This document shows, piece after piece, positions 34,558 through 43,600 of a stretch of DNA of 64,000 bases; the stretch's first letter is position 1, and every line of letters begins with the position of its first letter. The notes under the pieces were generated by a model. The model was given only the letters and a program-made list of their open reading frames with translations. It made no database searches and was not told the origin of the DNA. The position numbers and the translations under genes are program-made. The stretch comes from an uncultured Christensenellaceae bacterium (GTDB lineage: Bacteria > Bacillota > Clostridia > Christensenellales > Pumilibacteraceae). Where the stretch lies: NCBI GenBank assembly GCA_910587595.1, contig CAJULQ010000003.1:90830-154829 (forward strand), in the 5' to 3' direction.

Positions 34558-34835
34558 GCCACAGCTATGTCATTTCGAGCGAAGTCGAGAAATCTATTCT
34601 TTCGTAACAAGTAGACCCCTCGGCTACGCTCGGGGTGACATTGTTGGAAGTATAAACTCTGTCGGGGGGTGACACAGCCCCGTATATGTCATTTCGAGCG
34701 AAGTCGAGAAATCTATTCTTTCGCAACAAGTAGACCCCTCGGCTATGCTCGGGGTGACATTGTTGGAAGTATAAACTTTGTCGGGGGGGGATACAGCCAC
34801 AGCTATGTCATTTCGAGCGAAGTCGAGAAATCTAT
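34558..34835. repeat. Tandem repeat of 119 bp (2.2 copies), each carrying a palindromic element
   Basis: The motif GTCATTTCGAGCGAAGTCGA starts at 34569, 34688 and 34807, exactly 119 bp apart. Each unit holds a left arm, a spacer (ATTCTTTCG.AACAAGT), the right arm AGACCCCTCGGCT.CGCTCG...GTGAC and a tail (ATTGTTGGAAGTATAAACT.TGTCGGGGGG). The third unit is cut off after the left arm, at the 3' end of the XRE gene. The arms are a diverged version of the repeats at 1-233 and 33.3 kb. Two elements of this family bracket the hydrolase/pseudogene segment. Confidence 0.85.
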
Positions 34836-35078
34836 TTATTCCACTTCTATATCTTTGGAACGGAATATATCATCGTCTAAAAATTCATTGATCGACATGT
34901 CGAAACCATTAGCAAGTTTATATACTGTTGCTAAAGTTATAGTGCTATTATCACCTCGTAATACTCTGCTCATTGCACCGTGATACACGCCCGATTCTTG
35001 TTCGAGGCGATACCGCGTAATATTCCTTTCGCGCATTAGTTGCATAATTCTTTTTGCCACAGCATCATTTGTAGTCAA
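34836..35078 (-). CDS. Small XRE-family transcriptional regulator
   Basis: An 80-residue Cro/C1-type helix-turn-helix protein. The HTH spans 'RYRLEQESGVYHGAMSRVLRGDNSTITLATVYKLANGFDMSINEFLDDD', the typical pattern of small chromosomal and phage XRE regulators, ending in an acidic tail. It reads from TTG 35078 with CGGAGAA upstream; the chosen start gives the normal family N-terminus (NDAVAKRIMQLMRERN). Its GC content is lower than that of the neighbours, and it sits beside repeats and a phage-type remnant, suggesting transfer. The target is unknown. Confidence 0.85.
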   Translation of the reverse strand: MTTNDAVAKRIMQLMRERNITRYRLEQESGVYHGAMSRVLRGDNSTITLATVYKLANGFDMSINEFLDDDIFRSKDIEVE

Positions 35079-35295
35079 GGTATACTTTCTCCGAGTATTT
35101 CTACAATTTATTGTATCGTATAACAGAGTAAAAAATAGGTATTTAGTTTGCGACTATATAGGAGCATAAAACAAATGCCTATTTTTTTTGTGTTCTATCT
35201 TATCATTATATCGTATTTATACCGTCGTGTTTTAAGTATATCAAATTTTGAGAATTCTTGTAAGCAGGTATGCATGCATATAGAGGGGTGGGGTC
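35079..35295. other. AT-rich intergenic region between the divergent XRE and SLOG genes
   Basis: This ~217-bp stretch is markedly richer in A/T than the surrounding coding DNA. On the minus strand a TACAAT (35115-35110) could be the -10 of the XRE gene, though the -35 is poor. On the plus strand GAGGGGTGGGG precedes the SLOG gene, but I could not pick one convincing promoter. An open frame starting at 35148 has no family features and overlaps the SLOG gene out of frame, so I do not call it. Confidence 0.45.
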
Positions 35296-35751
35296 ATGAC
35301 AGTCGCATTTATCGGGCACAGAAAAATAGCGCACGAGTTTGCGCAACAAGCCGCGTTGCGCGAGATCATACGCGATTTTATCGTGCAAGAAAATGCCGAT
35401 ACGTTTTTGTTCGGGAGCAGAAGTGAATTCGACGCGTTATGCTACAACATTGTGTCCGAACTGCAAAAGGAATACCCGCACATTCGGCGGGTATACGTAA
35501 GGGCGGAATATCCGTATATTCACAACGATTACAAAGCTTATTTGCGCACGCTTTACGAAGAAAGTTTTTATCCGCCCGAAATATTGCATGCGGGCTATAA
35601 AGTGTATGTGGAGCGCAACCGCAAAATGGTGGACATGTGCGACTTGCTTGTTTGTTATTGCAACGAACGCATACAGCGCGCAAGCGGCACGCTGTCGGCC
35701 GTGCATTATGCGCGCCGCCGCCATAAACGAATTTGCAACGTGTTTGCATAA
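35296..35751 (+). CDS. SLOG-fold protein (DUF1273/YpsA/YspA-like)
   Basis: A 151-residue protein with the N-terminal pattern MTVAFIGHRKIA, then DTFLFGSRSEFDALCYNIV, RVYVRAEYPYIHNDY, ERNRKMVDMCDLLVCYCNE and a C-terminal ASGTLSAVHYARRR. This is the YspA-type SLOG fold, a Rossmann-like domain thought to bind nucleotides or nucleotide-derived ligands. 'GSRSEFD' replaces the usual GmA.G.D-type loop. The ligand is unknown. It begins after GAGGGGTGGGG, and the unknown gene downstream starts 16 bp later, so the two probably form a unit. Confidence 0.82.
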   Translation: MTVAFIGHRKIAHEFAQQAALREIIRDFIVQENADTFLFGSRSEFDALCYNIVSELQKEYPHIRRVYVRAEYPYIHNDYKAYLRTLYEESFYPPEILHAGYKVYVERNRKMVDMCDLLVCYCNERIQRASGTLSAVHYARRRHKRICNVFA

Positions 35752-35767
35752 AAAGGGGGTGCGTGCG

Positions 35768-36598
35768 ATGTTTAGGGAAACAGTGCGAAAAATCGTGCGT
35801 TGGTGCGATTTGGCATACGATTTGCAACAGACTTTATACGGGCATTGGCTTGCCGAGCGTTCTTTGCGCATGCCGCTGTCCGCGTTGCAGCGTGCGGACG
35901 AAAACGCGGTGCCGGATATTATCCGTTATGCGTCGGAAATAGGCGACGTGTCCCGCAAAAGTTTTCGCATAACCAAAACGGAAATTGTGGGCAGAAAAAG
36001 CATCAAAAAAGAGATACCGCCCTATTTGTTTGAACAACTCACGCTTTTGGTATCGCCGCCCGCGTATCCGCCGCCGCAGAGTAGGGAAGAGATCGTGCGA
36101 TCGATAGACCAACCGCCCGATGTCGCGCGCGAACGAGCGTTTGTACGGCGCTATGAAACGCAAGAAAGCTACAGCGCAAGCGCGTTGCGGTTGTTTGACG
36201 TGCTTATTAAAAAGCTGTGCGCGTTGGAAAGCGCGCCGCCGCCTTTGTCCGACCAACCCGTTTTAACGTCGTTTTGCCGTAGCGCGCAAGAGCATTCTTA
36301 TTTTTGGGAAGTGTTTGTTGGCGACTTGGTGCACGGAAAACTGCAAGCGGGCGACAGTGCCGAAGGGCGGTACCCCTTGCCGCATGCGTTGAAATGCGCG
36401 TTGCTGTGGATAGAAACGTGCACGAAGGTGCCCGCGCTCATCCATGCTTGCGACAATACGTTTACGGTGTCGCATGCGTTTGCGCAAAACCAAACCGTGC
36501 TATTGCCTTATTTGGCGGCGCGCATGCAATTTCCGTATTTGTCCGATTTCTCCCGCAACACTTTACTGTATTCTTGTTTGGCGTGCAAAAATCCGTAA
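35768..36598 (+). CDS. Hypothetical protein downstream of the SLOG gene
   Basis: A 276-residue soluble, largely helical protein with no recognised motif. It is rich in aromatic and basic residues (FRETVRKIVRWCDLAYDLQQTLYGHWL) and has a proline-rich linker (SPPAYPPPQSREE) near residue 104. The C-terminal half contains several cysteines (LKCALLWIETCTKVPALIHACD, LYSCLACKNP) not arranged as a zinc finger. The frame continues upstream inside the SLOG gene, but GGGGG followed by ATG at 35768 marks the likely start. It is the last gene before the rpoB promoter. Confidence 0.65.
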   Translation: MFRETVRKIVRWCDLAYDLQQTLYGHWLAERSLRMPLSALQRADENAVPDIIRYASEIGDVSRKSFRITKTEIVGRKSIKKEIPPYLFEQLTLLVSPPAYPPPQSREEIVRSIDQPPDVARERAFVRRYETQESYSASALRLFDVLIKKLCALESAPPPLSDQPVLTSFCRSAQEHSYFWEVFVGDLVHGKLQAGDSAEGRYPLPHALKCALLWIETCTKVPALIHACDNTFTVSHAFAQNQTVLLPYLAARMQFPYLSDFSRNTLLYSCLACKNP

Positions 36599-36630
36599 AA
36601 ATTTTCTGAAAATTATTTGCTTGCCAAAAC

Positions 36631-36660
36631 TTGACAAACTCTGCTTTTTGGGTGTATAAT
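36631..36660 (+). promoter_or_regulatory. rpoBC promoter
   Basis: TTGACA (36631-36636), an 18-bp spacer and perfect TATAAT (36655-36660), followed by a ~65-nt leader with AGAGGAGT before the rpoB ATG. There is no rplL or other ribosomal gene upstream, so rpoBC has its own promoter here. Confidence 0.8.
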
Positions 36661-36726
36661 TATCGCTGTGCGTTGTGCGCTTTTGGCAAACGGGCACAAT
36701 CCAACCCATAGGGCAGAGGAGTAAAC

Positions 36727-39700
36727 ATGGCGGAAAGAACGATAAAAACGGTGAAGTACGGCAACACCGAGCGCAAGAGTTTTGCGCAGATACAAGAAGT
36801 TATCGACATGCCGTACCTTATCGAGGTGCAAAAGGCAAGTTACGATGAGTTCTTGAAAAACGGCATAGACGAGGTGTTCAAGGATTTTTCGCCCATCACC
36901 GATTTTTCCAATCGTATCGAATTGCATTTTTTGGGGCATAAGTTAGAAGACAAGCCCAAATACAGCGAAAAAGAATGCAAAGACCGCGACGCGACGTATG
37001 CCGCGCCGTTAAAGGTCAACGTTCGGCAAATAAAGACCGAAACGGGCGAAGTGATCGAGCAAGAGGTGTATATGGGCGATTTCCCGCTCATGACGCCCAA
37101 CGGCTCGTTTATCATCAACGGCGCCGAACGCGTGGTGGTCAGCCAGCTCGTGCGTTCGCCGGGGGTGTATTTCAATTTCACGCCCGACCACAAAACGGGT
37201 CAGCCGCACTACAACGCCACCAATATCCCGTCGCGCGGCGCATGGTTGGAATTCGCCGAAGACGATAAAGGCGTGCTGTGGGTGCAAGTGGATCGCATGC
37301 GCAAGGTGCAAGCGTCCGTTTTGATGCGCGCTTTGGCGTCGGTCACGGCGGACAAAAAGTTCTTGGAGAACGAAAAGCGCGCTTGGATCTCGCCCGAATA
37401 TCCCATTGCCACCGACGAAGACTTGTTAAACCTTTTCCACAACGAGCCGCTCATGGCGGGTACGGTGGAAAAAGACATGATGAAAACGCCCGACGAAGGC
37501 TTGGTGGAACTCAACCGCAAGTTGCGTCCCGGCGAAGTGCCCAACGTAGACAGCATTCGCGGCTATATCGAGGGGTTGTTCTTCGATCGCCGCAAATATG
37601 ACCTTTCTCGCGTGGGGCGGTATAAATACAATAAAAAGTTGGCGTTGGCTGCCCGTATCACGGGGCAAACGGCGGCTAAGGACGTGGTGGACGCCGACGG
37701 CGTGCTGTATGCAAAAGAGGGCGACGTGATCGCCGAGCCGGTGGCTATCGCCATTCAGAACGCGGGCATCAACGAAGTGGCCGTGAAAGTGGACGACGTG
37801 AGCGGCAGCGTGCACGTTGTGATGGGCAACCGCCAAGTGGACATTGCCGGCTATCTGCCCGAAGGCGTTTCGGCCGCCGATCTCGGCATCAAAGAAAAAG
37901 TGTATTATCCCGTGTTGCGCGCGCTCATCGAGCAAGCCGACGGCAACGCCGACGAGCTGTGCGACGCCATTCGCGCCAACGCAGACCGTTTGGTGGCCAA
38001 GCACTTGTTGGTAGACGACGTGGTGGCCACGATCAACTACTTGATCGGGTTGCGCTACGGCGTGGGATATGTGGACAATATCGACCACCTCGGCAACCGC
38101 AGAGTGCGCAGCGTGGGCGAGTTGTTGCAAAACCAATTCCGTATCGGCATTGCGCGCTTAGAACGCGTGATCCGCGAACGCATGCAGATCCAAAACGAGG
38201 CCGAAGTTTCGCCGCAAAGTCTTATCAATATCCGTCCTATCGCGTCGGCCATCAAAGAGTTTTTCGGGTCGTCGCAGCTCAGCCAATTCATGGACGAGAG
38301 CAACCCCATTGCCGAACTTACGCACAAGCGCAAGCTTTCCGCGCTCGGCCCCGGCGGCCTAAACCGCGAACGCGCCAGTTTCGAAGTGCGCGACGTGCAC
38401 TATACGCACTATTCGCGCATGTGCCCCATAGAAACGCCCGAAGGCCAGAATATCGGTTTGATTTCTTCGCTTTCGAGCTATGCGCGCATCAACGAATACG
38501 GCTTTATCGAGGCGCCCTATCGCAAAGTGGAACGGGTATACGACGCGGCGGGCAACGCGGTGAACGGCCGCGTGACCCAAACGGTGGAATACATGCCGGC
38601 CGACGAAGAAGACCGCTACCGCGTGGCGCAAGCGGGCGAGCCGCTCGACGAAAACGGTTGCTTTGTAAACAGCCGTGTGCTCATGCGCTACCGCGAGGAC
38701 ATTTCCGAAGTGGAAAACACCATGATCGACTACGTGGACGTTTCGCCCCGTCAGATGATCAGCGTGGCAACGGCGCTCATTCCGTTCTTGGAAAACGACG
38801 ATACCAACCGCGCGCTCATGGGCAGTAACATGCAACGGCAAGCCGTGCCTTTGCTAAAACCCGAGGCGCCTATTGTGGGCACGGGTATCGAACATAAGAT
38901 CGCCTACGATTCGGGCGTTATGGTGATCGCGCGCGAAGGCGGCGAGGTCAGCTATGTGGACGCCGACGAGATCGTCGTGCTCGAAAAGGGCGGGGCGGTG
39001 GCGCGCTACACCTTAAAGAAATTTATAGGATCCAACCAAGGCACTTGTATCAACCAGCGCCCCATTGTGAGCAAAGGCGAAAAGGTGAACAAAGGGCAAG
39101 TGTTGGCCGACGGACATTCCACGCAAAACGCCGAGCTTGCCTTGGGCAGAAACATTTTGATCGGCTTTATGGCGTGGGAAGGGTATAACTACGAGGACGC
39201 TATTCTTATCAGCGAACGTTTGGTAAAGGATGACGTGTTCACTTCCATTCATATCGAAGAACACGAACTCGAAGCGCGCGACACCAAGCTCGGCGAAGAA
39301 GAGATCACGCGCGATATCCCCAACGTGGGCGACGACGCGCTCAAAAATCTGGACGAAGACGGTATTATTCGCGTGGGCGCCGAGGTGGACAGCGGCGACA
39401 TTTTGGTGGGTAAGGTAACGCCCAAAGGCGAAACCGAACTCACGCCCGAAGAGCGCTTACTTAGAGCCATCTTCGGCGAAAAGGCGCGCGAAGTGCGCGA
39501 CACCTCGTTGCGCGTGCCGCACGGCGAGGGCGGCATCGTGGTAGACGTGAAAGTGTTTACCCGCGCCAACCGCGACGAAATGAGCCCCGGCGTGAACAAG
39601 CTGGTGCGCGTATACATTGCGCAAAAACGCAAGATCAGCGTGGGCGACAAAATGGCGGGACGCCACGGCAACAAGGGCGTTATCTCGCGCATACTGCCCG

Positions 39701-40668
39701 AAGAAGATATGCCGTTTATGGCCGACGGCACGCCGTTGCAAATCGTTCTCAACCCCTTGGGCGTGCCTTCGCGTATGAACATAGGCCAAGTGCTCGAAGT
39801 GCACCTCGGCTTGGTGGCCAAGGCGCTCGGTTGGAAGGTGGCAACGCCCGTGTTCGACGGCGCGCACGAGAGCGACATTCAAAAGCTGTTGGGCGAAAAC
39901 GGTTTTGTCAATCCCGACGGCAAAGTGGACGGCAAGATACAGATGTACGACGGCCGCACGGGCGAACCGTTCGAAAACCGCGCCACGGTGGGCTACATGT
40001 ACATGATCAAGCTTATCCACTTGGTAGACGATAAGATCCACGCGCGCAGTACCGGTCCGTACTCGCTCGTAACGCAACAGCCTTTGGGCGGCAAGGCGCA
40101 ATTCGGCGGCCAGCGTTTCGGCGAAATGGAAGTGTGGGCGCTGTATGCTTACGGCGCGGCCAACATCTTGCAAGAGATCATGACGGTCAAGTCCGACGAC
40201 GTGGTGGGCAGAGTAAAGACATACGAGTCTATCGTGAAAGGATTGAACATCTCCGAGCCGGGCGTGCCCGAATCGTTCAAGGTGCTCATAAAAGAGTTGC
40301 AAGCGTTGGCGCTCGACGTGAAAGTGCTCACCGAAGACAAGGTGGAGATCGGCATAAAAGACCTTATCGAGGACGAGCTGGACGAACCCGAAGAAAAGAG
40401 CCGCTTTAAGCACTACGAGGCGGGCGAGTTGAGCTTTAACGACGAGATCGACCTTTTGGGCGGCGACGACGCGTTCACCGACGATCTGACCGAGGACGAC
40501 AAAGACGCGGGCAGCTTGTTCAGCGACGAGGACGATTTCTCGTTTGACGATCTCGACGATCCGTTCAGCGACGACGATATAGACGATCTCGGCGACGACG
40601 CCGAATTCGGCGAGGACGAAACGGACGACGACAAGCCCAAGGCCAAGAAAAAGGGCAAAAAGGCGTAG
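36727..40668 (+). CDS. rpoB: RNA polymerase beta subunit
   Basis: A 1313-residue beta subunit forming half of the RNA polymerase active-site cleft. Recognisable segments include SPGVYF (about residue 140), SQLSQFMDESNPIAELTHKRKLSALGPGGLNRERASFEVRD (the rifampicin-pocket region, about residues 516-555), GQNIGLI, EGYNYEDAILIS and KMAGRHGNKGVISRILP. The rifampicin-pocket residues look wild type (DES..., THKRKLSALGPGG). The last ~80 residues form an exceptionally acidic tail (DDLTEDDKDAGSLFSDEDDF..., FSDDDIDDLGDD) ending in a lysine cluster (KAKKKGKKA), well beyond most bacterial RpoB ends. It is separated from rpoC by 18 bp. Confidence 0.98.
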   Translation: MAERTIKTVKYGNTERKSFAQIQEVIDMPYLIEVQKASYDEFLKNGIDEVFKDFSPITDFSNRIELHFLGHKLEDKPKYSEKECKDRDATYAAPLKVNVRQIKTETGEVIEQEVYMGDFPLMTPNGSFIINGAERVVVSQLVRSPGVYFNFTPDHKTGQPHYNATNIPSRGAWLEFAEDDKGVLWVQVDRMRKVQASVLMRALASVTADKKFLENEKRAWISPEYPIATDEDLLNLFHNEPLMAGTVEKDMMKTPDEGLVELNRKLRPGEVPNVDSIRGYIEGLFFDRRKYDLSRVGRYKYNKKLALAARITGQTAAKDVVDADGVLYAKEGDVIAEPVAIAIQNAGINEVAVKVDDVSGSVHVVMGNRQVDIAGYLPEGVSAADLGIKEKVYYPVLRALIEQADGNADELCDAIRANADRLVAKHLLVDDVVATINYLIGLRYGVGYVDNIDHLGNRRVRSVGELLQNQFRIGIARLERVIRERMQIQNEAEVSPQSLINIRPIASAIKEFFGSSQLSQFMDESNPIAELTHKRKLSALGPGGLNRERASFEVRDVHYTHYSRMCPIETPEGQNIGLISSLSSYARINEYGFIEAPYRKVERVYDAAGNAVNGRVTQTVEYMPADEEDRYRVAQAGEPLDENGCFVNSRVLMRYREDISEVENTMIDYVDVSPRQMISVATALIPFLENDDTNRALMGSNMQRQAVPLLKPEAPIVGTGIEHKIAYDSGVMVIAREGGEVSYVDADEIVVLEKGGAVARYTLKKFIGSNQGTCINQRPIVSKGEKVNKGQVLADGHSTQNAELALGRNILIGFMAWEGYNYEDAILISERLVKDDVFTSIHIEEHELEARDTKLGEEEITRDIPNVGDDALKNLDEDGIIRVGAEVDSGDILVGKVTPKGETELTPEERLLRAIFGEKAREVRDTSLRVPHGEGGIVVDVKVFTRANRDEMSPGVNKLVRVYIAQKRKISVGDKMAGRHGNKGVISRILPEEDMPFMADGTPLQIVLNPLGVPSRMNIGQVLEVHLGLVAKALGWKVATPVFDGAHESDIQKLLGENGFVNPDGKVDGKIQMYDGRTGEPFENRATVGYMYMIKLIHLVDDKIHARSTGPYSLVTQQPLGGKAQFGGQRFGEMEVWALYAYGAANILQEIMTVKSDDVVGRVKTYESIVKGLNISEPGVPESFKVLIKELQALALDVKVLTEDKVEIGIKDLIEDELDEPEEKSRFKHYEAGELSFNDEIDLLGGDDAFTDDLTEDDKDAGSLFSDEDDFSFDDLDDPFSDDDIDDLGDDAEFGEDETDDDKPKAKKKGKKA

Positions 40669-40686
40669 GGAGAGGAGAGCGAACGT

Positions 40687-43600
40687 ATGTTTGAATTAAA
40701 TAATTTCGATTCGATGCAGATAGCCATTGCGGGTCCCGAAAAGATCCGCGAATGGAGCCACGGCGAGGTGACCAAACCCGAAACCATCAACTACCGCACG
40801 CAAAAGCCCGAAAAAGACGGCTTGTTCTGCGAGCGGATCTTCGGCCCCACCAAAGATTGGGAGTGCCATTGCGGCAAGTATAAGCGGGTGCGCTATAAGG
40901 GCGTTATCTGCGACAAGTGCGGCGTGGAAGTCACCCGCAGCAAGGTGCGCCGCGAACGCATGGGGCATATCGAGTTGGCCGCGCCCGTCACGCATATTTG
41001 GTATTTCCGCGGCGTGCCCAGCCGTATCGGCCTGTTGCTCGACATGACGCCCAAGGCGCTCGAACAAGTGGTGTATTTCGTGCACTTCGTGGTGCTCGAT
41101 CCGGGCGAGACCGACCTCGAATATAAGCAAATACTGTCCGACGCGAAATTGGCCGAGGCGCGGGAAAAGTGGGGCGAAAACGCTTTCCGCGTGGGCATGG
41201 GCGCCGAGGCCGTGAAAGAACTTTTGGCGTCTATCGACGTGAACGCCGAATACGAAAAACTCAAAGACGTGGTGGCCAAGTCCACCGGTCCCAAAAAAGT
41301 AAAAGCGATCAAGCGTTTGGATATCCTCGATTCGTTCGTTCGCAGCGGCAACAGTCCCACTTGGATGGTGATGGACGTGTTGCCCGTATTGCCGCCCGAA
41401 CTGCGCCCCATGGTGCAATTGGACGGCGGGCGCTTTGCCACGAGCGACTTAAACGACTTGTACCGTAGGGTGATCAACCGCAACAATCGGTTGAAAAAGC
41501 TGATGGATCTGTCGGCACCCGACATCATCATCCGCAACGAAAAACGTATGTTGCAAGAGGCGGTGGACGCGCTCATCGATAACGGCCGCCGCGGCAAGGC
41601 CATTTCGGGCGCGGGCAATCGCGAACTGAAAAGTTTGTCGGGATTGTTGCGCGGCAAGCAAGGTCGGTTCCGCCAAAACCTTTTGGGCAAGCGCGTGGAC
41701 TACTCCGGCCGTTCGGTTATCGTGGTGGGTCCCGAACTCAAAATGTATCAGTGCGGTCTTCCCAAAGAAATGGCGCTCGAACTTTTCAAGCCGTTTGTTA
41801 TGCGCGAGCTTGTCAAGCAAGGCAGAACGCACAACATTAAATCGGCCAAGCGTATCGTAGACCGCGCGGGCAGCGAGGTTTGGGGCGTGTTGGAAAACGT
41901 TATCAAAGAACACCCCGTGCTGTTGAACCGAGCGCCCACGTTGCACCGTTTGGGCATTCAAGCGTTCGAGCCGGTGCTCGTAGAGGGCAGAGCCATCAAA
42001 CTGCACCCGTTGGCGTGCGGCGCGTTCAACGCCGACTTCGACGGCGACCAAATGGCCGTGCACGTGCCCCTTTCGGTGGAAGCGCAAGTGGAAGCGCGTT
42101 TCCTCATGCTGGCCAGCAACAACATCTTAAAACTTTCGGACGGCCGTCCCGTTTGCTCGCCCACGCAAGATATGGTTATCGGGTGTTACTACCTTACCAT
42201 AGACAAGCCGGGCGCCAAGGGCGAGGGCAAGATCTTCTGCGACGTAGACGAGGCCAAAATGGCGTACGCCAACAAAGAGATCGAACTGCAAAGCAAGATC
42301 TGGGTGCGTATCTACAAAGAGATCAACGGCAAACTCGAACACGAGCGTATCGAAACCACGGTTGGCCGCATCATCTTTAACGAGGCCATACCGCAAGACC
42401 TCGGACTGTGCGTGCGCGACCCCAACGACCGCAAGAGTTTGTTTGCGCTCGAAGTAAACTACAAGGTGGGCAAGAGCCAACTGCAAAAGATCGTAGACGC
42501 CACGTTCAAGCACAAGGGCGCTACCGAAACGGTGAAAGTGCTCGACAACGTGAAAGCGCTCGGCTTTAAGTATTCCACCATCGGGTCGATCACCACGTCG
42601 GTGTTCGACATGAACATCCCCGACGAGAAAAAGGCCATTCTCGACAAAGCGGAAGAAAACGTTATAAAGATCGAGAATCTGTATAAGATGGGGCACATGA
42701 CGGGGCGCGAGAAATACGAACGCGTGGTGGGCGAATGGAGCCGCGCCAACGACGAAGTGACCAAAGCTTTGCAAAAAACGCTGTCCGAATTCAACCCCAT
42801 CAACATGATGGCCGTGTCGGGCGCGCGCGGTAGCATGAAACAGATAGCACAGCTTTCGGGCATGCGCGGTCTAATGACCAACCCCCAAGGCGAAACGTTG
42901 GAAACGCCCGTGCGTTCTTCTTTCCGCGAAGGACTTTCGGCGCTCGAATATTTCATCTCCAGCCACGGCGGCCGCAAAGGCTTGGCCGATACGGCGCTTA
43001 AGACCGCCGACTCAGGCTACCTTACCCGCCGTTTGGTGGACGTGGCGCAAGACGTGATCGTGCGCGAGGACGATTGCTTTGCGGGCGGCGCGCCCAAGGG
43101 CATTCGCACCACCGCCATCATGGAGGGCGACCAAGTTATAGAGAGTTTGGAAGACCGTTTGAACGGCCGCTATGCCGCCGAAGACGTGATCAACCCGTTT
43201 ACCAAGCAAGTGATCGTGGCGTGTAACGAAATGATCACCGAAGACAAGGCCAAAGAGATCGCGTCGCTCGAAGATCCCAAAACGGGCAAAAAGGCGATCA
43301 CGGCGGTCAATATCCGCACGGTGCTCACTTGCAAGAGCAAGCACGGCGTGTGCGCCAAGTGCTACGGCAAAGACATGGCCGGCTCCAAAGTGGTGAAGAT
43401 CGGCGAGGCCGTGGGCATCATCGCCGCGCAAAGTATCGGCGAGCCGGGCACACAGCTTACCATGCGTACGTTCCACACGGGCGGCGTGGCGTCGGCCGAC
43501 GATATCACCCGCGGTCTGCCCCGCGTGGAAGAGTTGTTCGAAGCGCGCAACCCCAAAGGCGTTGCCGTGATCGCCGAGTACGGCGGCAAGGTGCGTATCG

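Noticed and set aside
34558..34835. Possible CRISPR array or integrative att site at the 119-bp repeats
   Set aside because: The interval between arms is repeated too, so there are no unique spacers; no integrase is nearby.
35148..35426. 92-codon open frame in the AT-rich gap
   Set aside because: It has no family features or Shine-Dalgarno and overlaps the SLOG gene in another frame.
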